Assembly: GCA_019694435.1 (NCBI GenBank)
Contig: JAIBBZ010000002.1
Coordinates: 368,856 to 432,855, forward strand
Direction: 5' to 3'
Source of the DNA: Pirellulales bacterium
GTDB taxonomy: Bacteria; Planctomycetota; Planctomycetia; Pirellulales; JAEUIK01
Length of the DNA stretch: 64,000 nt
A program made the position numbers and the translations under genes. This document shows, in pieces, positions 63,776 through 64,000 of this stretch. How positions within the stretch are numbered: the first letter of the stretch is position 1; each line of letters opens with the position of its first letter. The notes under the pieces are model-generated. The model saw only the letters and a program-made list of their open reading frames with translations. It made no database searches and had not been told where the DNA came from.

Positions 63776-63805
63776 GGTATAGCGGGCGCCGGCATGCTGG
63801 AACAA
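63776..63805 (-). promoter_or_regulatory. possible sigma-70 promoter for the GT fusion gene
   Basis: On the minus strand TTGTTC (63805-63800) and TATACC (63781-63776) are separated by 18 bases. The transcript would start about 65 bases before ATG 63704. A small GCCAGC/GCTGGC hairpin just upstream could end the preceding gene. Confidence 0.4.
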
Positions 63806-63876
63806 GACGGCTCGCCGAGACAGCCAGCTAGCAGTGCTGGCAGGGCAGCGCGTTGAGCGGGGACGACTCGCTGGCC

Positions 63877-64000
63877 TTAGTCCCACCACCAATGCTGGCC
63901 GCTGGGGGCGGCGGTGGTGCGGGCTGCGGCGACGCGTTCGTCGGTGGTCGTGCGGTCGATGACTTGCCAGCTGTTGATCGACACGCCGCCCGAGGCGCCG
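63877..64000 (-). CDS. C-terminal 40 codons of an unidentified gene (partial)
   Basis: A minus-strand frame enters from the right edge and ends at TAA (63879-63877). It reads GASGGVSINSWQVIDRTTTD, continues for about 21 residues and ends QHWWWD. Codon third positions are strongly G or C, as in the surrounding genes, and the frame has no stop up to the edge. No family can be recognised from so short a piece. Confidence 0.5.
   Translation of the reverse strand, partial: GASGGVSINSWQVIDRTTTDERVAAARTTAAPSGQHWWWD

Noticed and set aside
1..64000. CRISPR arrays, tRNA or rRNA genes, insertion sequences, prophage genes
   Set aside because: No regularly spaced direct repeats with unique spacers, no tRNA-like cloverleaf with a T-loop in the gaps, no rRNA sequence, and no transposase or integrase motif were seen on either strand.

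Overview
The window looks like a chromosomal segment of a high-GC planctomycete, probably of the Pirellulales type. The main evidence is the Planctomycete-type cytochrome (PSCyt1/PSCyt2/PSD1) protein at the left edge, the density of secreted sulfatases, a ThuA-domain protein, a YncE/phosphoesterase fusion, a PhyH dioxygenase and very large secreted hypothetical proteins. No rRNA, tRNA, CRISPR array, transposase or phage gene was seen. Coding density is high and all genes share a strong bias to G or C at third codon positions.

Layout. 1-7 kb: a truncated PSCyt/PSD1 gene, a thiamine-diphosphate 2-oxoacid decarboxylase with a structured leader, a Tat-exported enolase-superfamily enzyme and a BNR sialidase. 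7-11 kb: a minus-strand run of APH-like kinase, acyl-CoA dehydrogenase, histidine phosphatase and SDR, which resembles the split form of ACAD10/ACAD11 and the levulinate (lva) genes. 11-18.5 kb: GNAT, sulfatase with HEAT repeats, YncE/phosphoesterase fusion, and prpB-prpC of the 2-methylcitrate cycle. 18.7-26.8 kb: a nucleotide-sugar dehydrogenase, epimerase and GT2 operon, a His-rich metal-binding lipoprotein, a GT87-like membrane protein, ThuA, an SCP2 protein, a 36-residue membrane peptide, a TVP38/DedA-like protein and a small hypothetical protein. 27-32.3 kb: a 1288-residue secreted protein and a sulfatase-fold protein lacking its catalytic residues.

32.9-50.6 kb is an exopolysaccharide locus. 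It holds three CelD/FemAB-type acyltransferase paralogues, two membrane-anchored SGNH hydrolases, GT4 and DUF1972 glycosyltransferases, an ExoY-type priming transferase, an O-antigen ligase/polymerase, a Wzz/GumC-type chain-length protein, a NodB deacetylase, a Wzx flippase and a second GT4. A near-consensus sigma-54 promoter precedes the chain-length gene and a weaker one precedes exoY. The gene set resembles loci linked to exosortase/PEP-CTERM systems, but no exosortase, outer-membrane exporter or tyrosine kinase is present here.

50.7-64 kb: a di-haem cytochrome c, a 2-oxoglutarate-semialdehyde-type aldehyde dehydrogenase, a PlsC-CdsA phospholipid pair, a PhyH-sulfatase-sulfatase operon, a three-site zinc-ribbon protein, a GT2-GT2-GT4 fusion of about 1180 residues, and the C-terminus of an unidentified gene at the right edge.

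The main functional themes are breakdown of sulfated or sialylated glycans (sulfatases, sialidase, enolase-superfamily enzyme, aldehyde dehydrogenase), catabolism of hydroxy- or odd-chain acids to propionyl-CoA (kinase/ACAD/SDR plus prpBC), and synthesis of a surface polysaccharide. All calls rest on reading motifs by eye; no database search was run.
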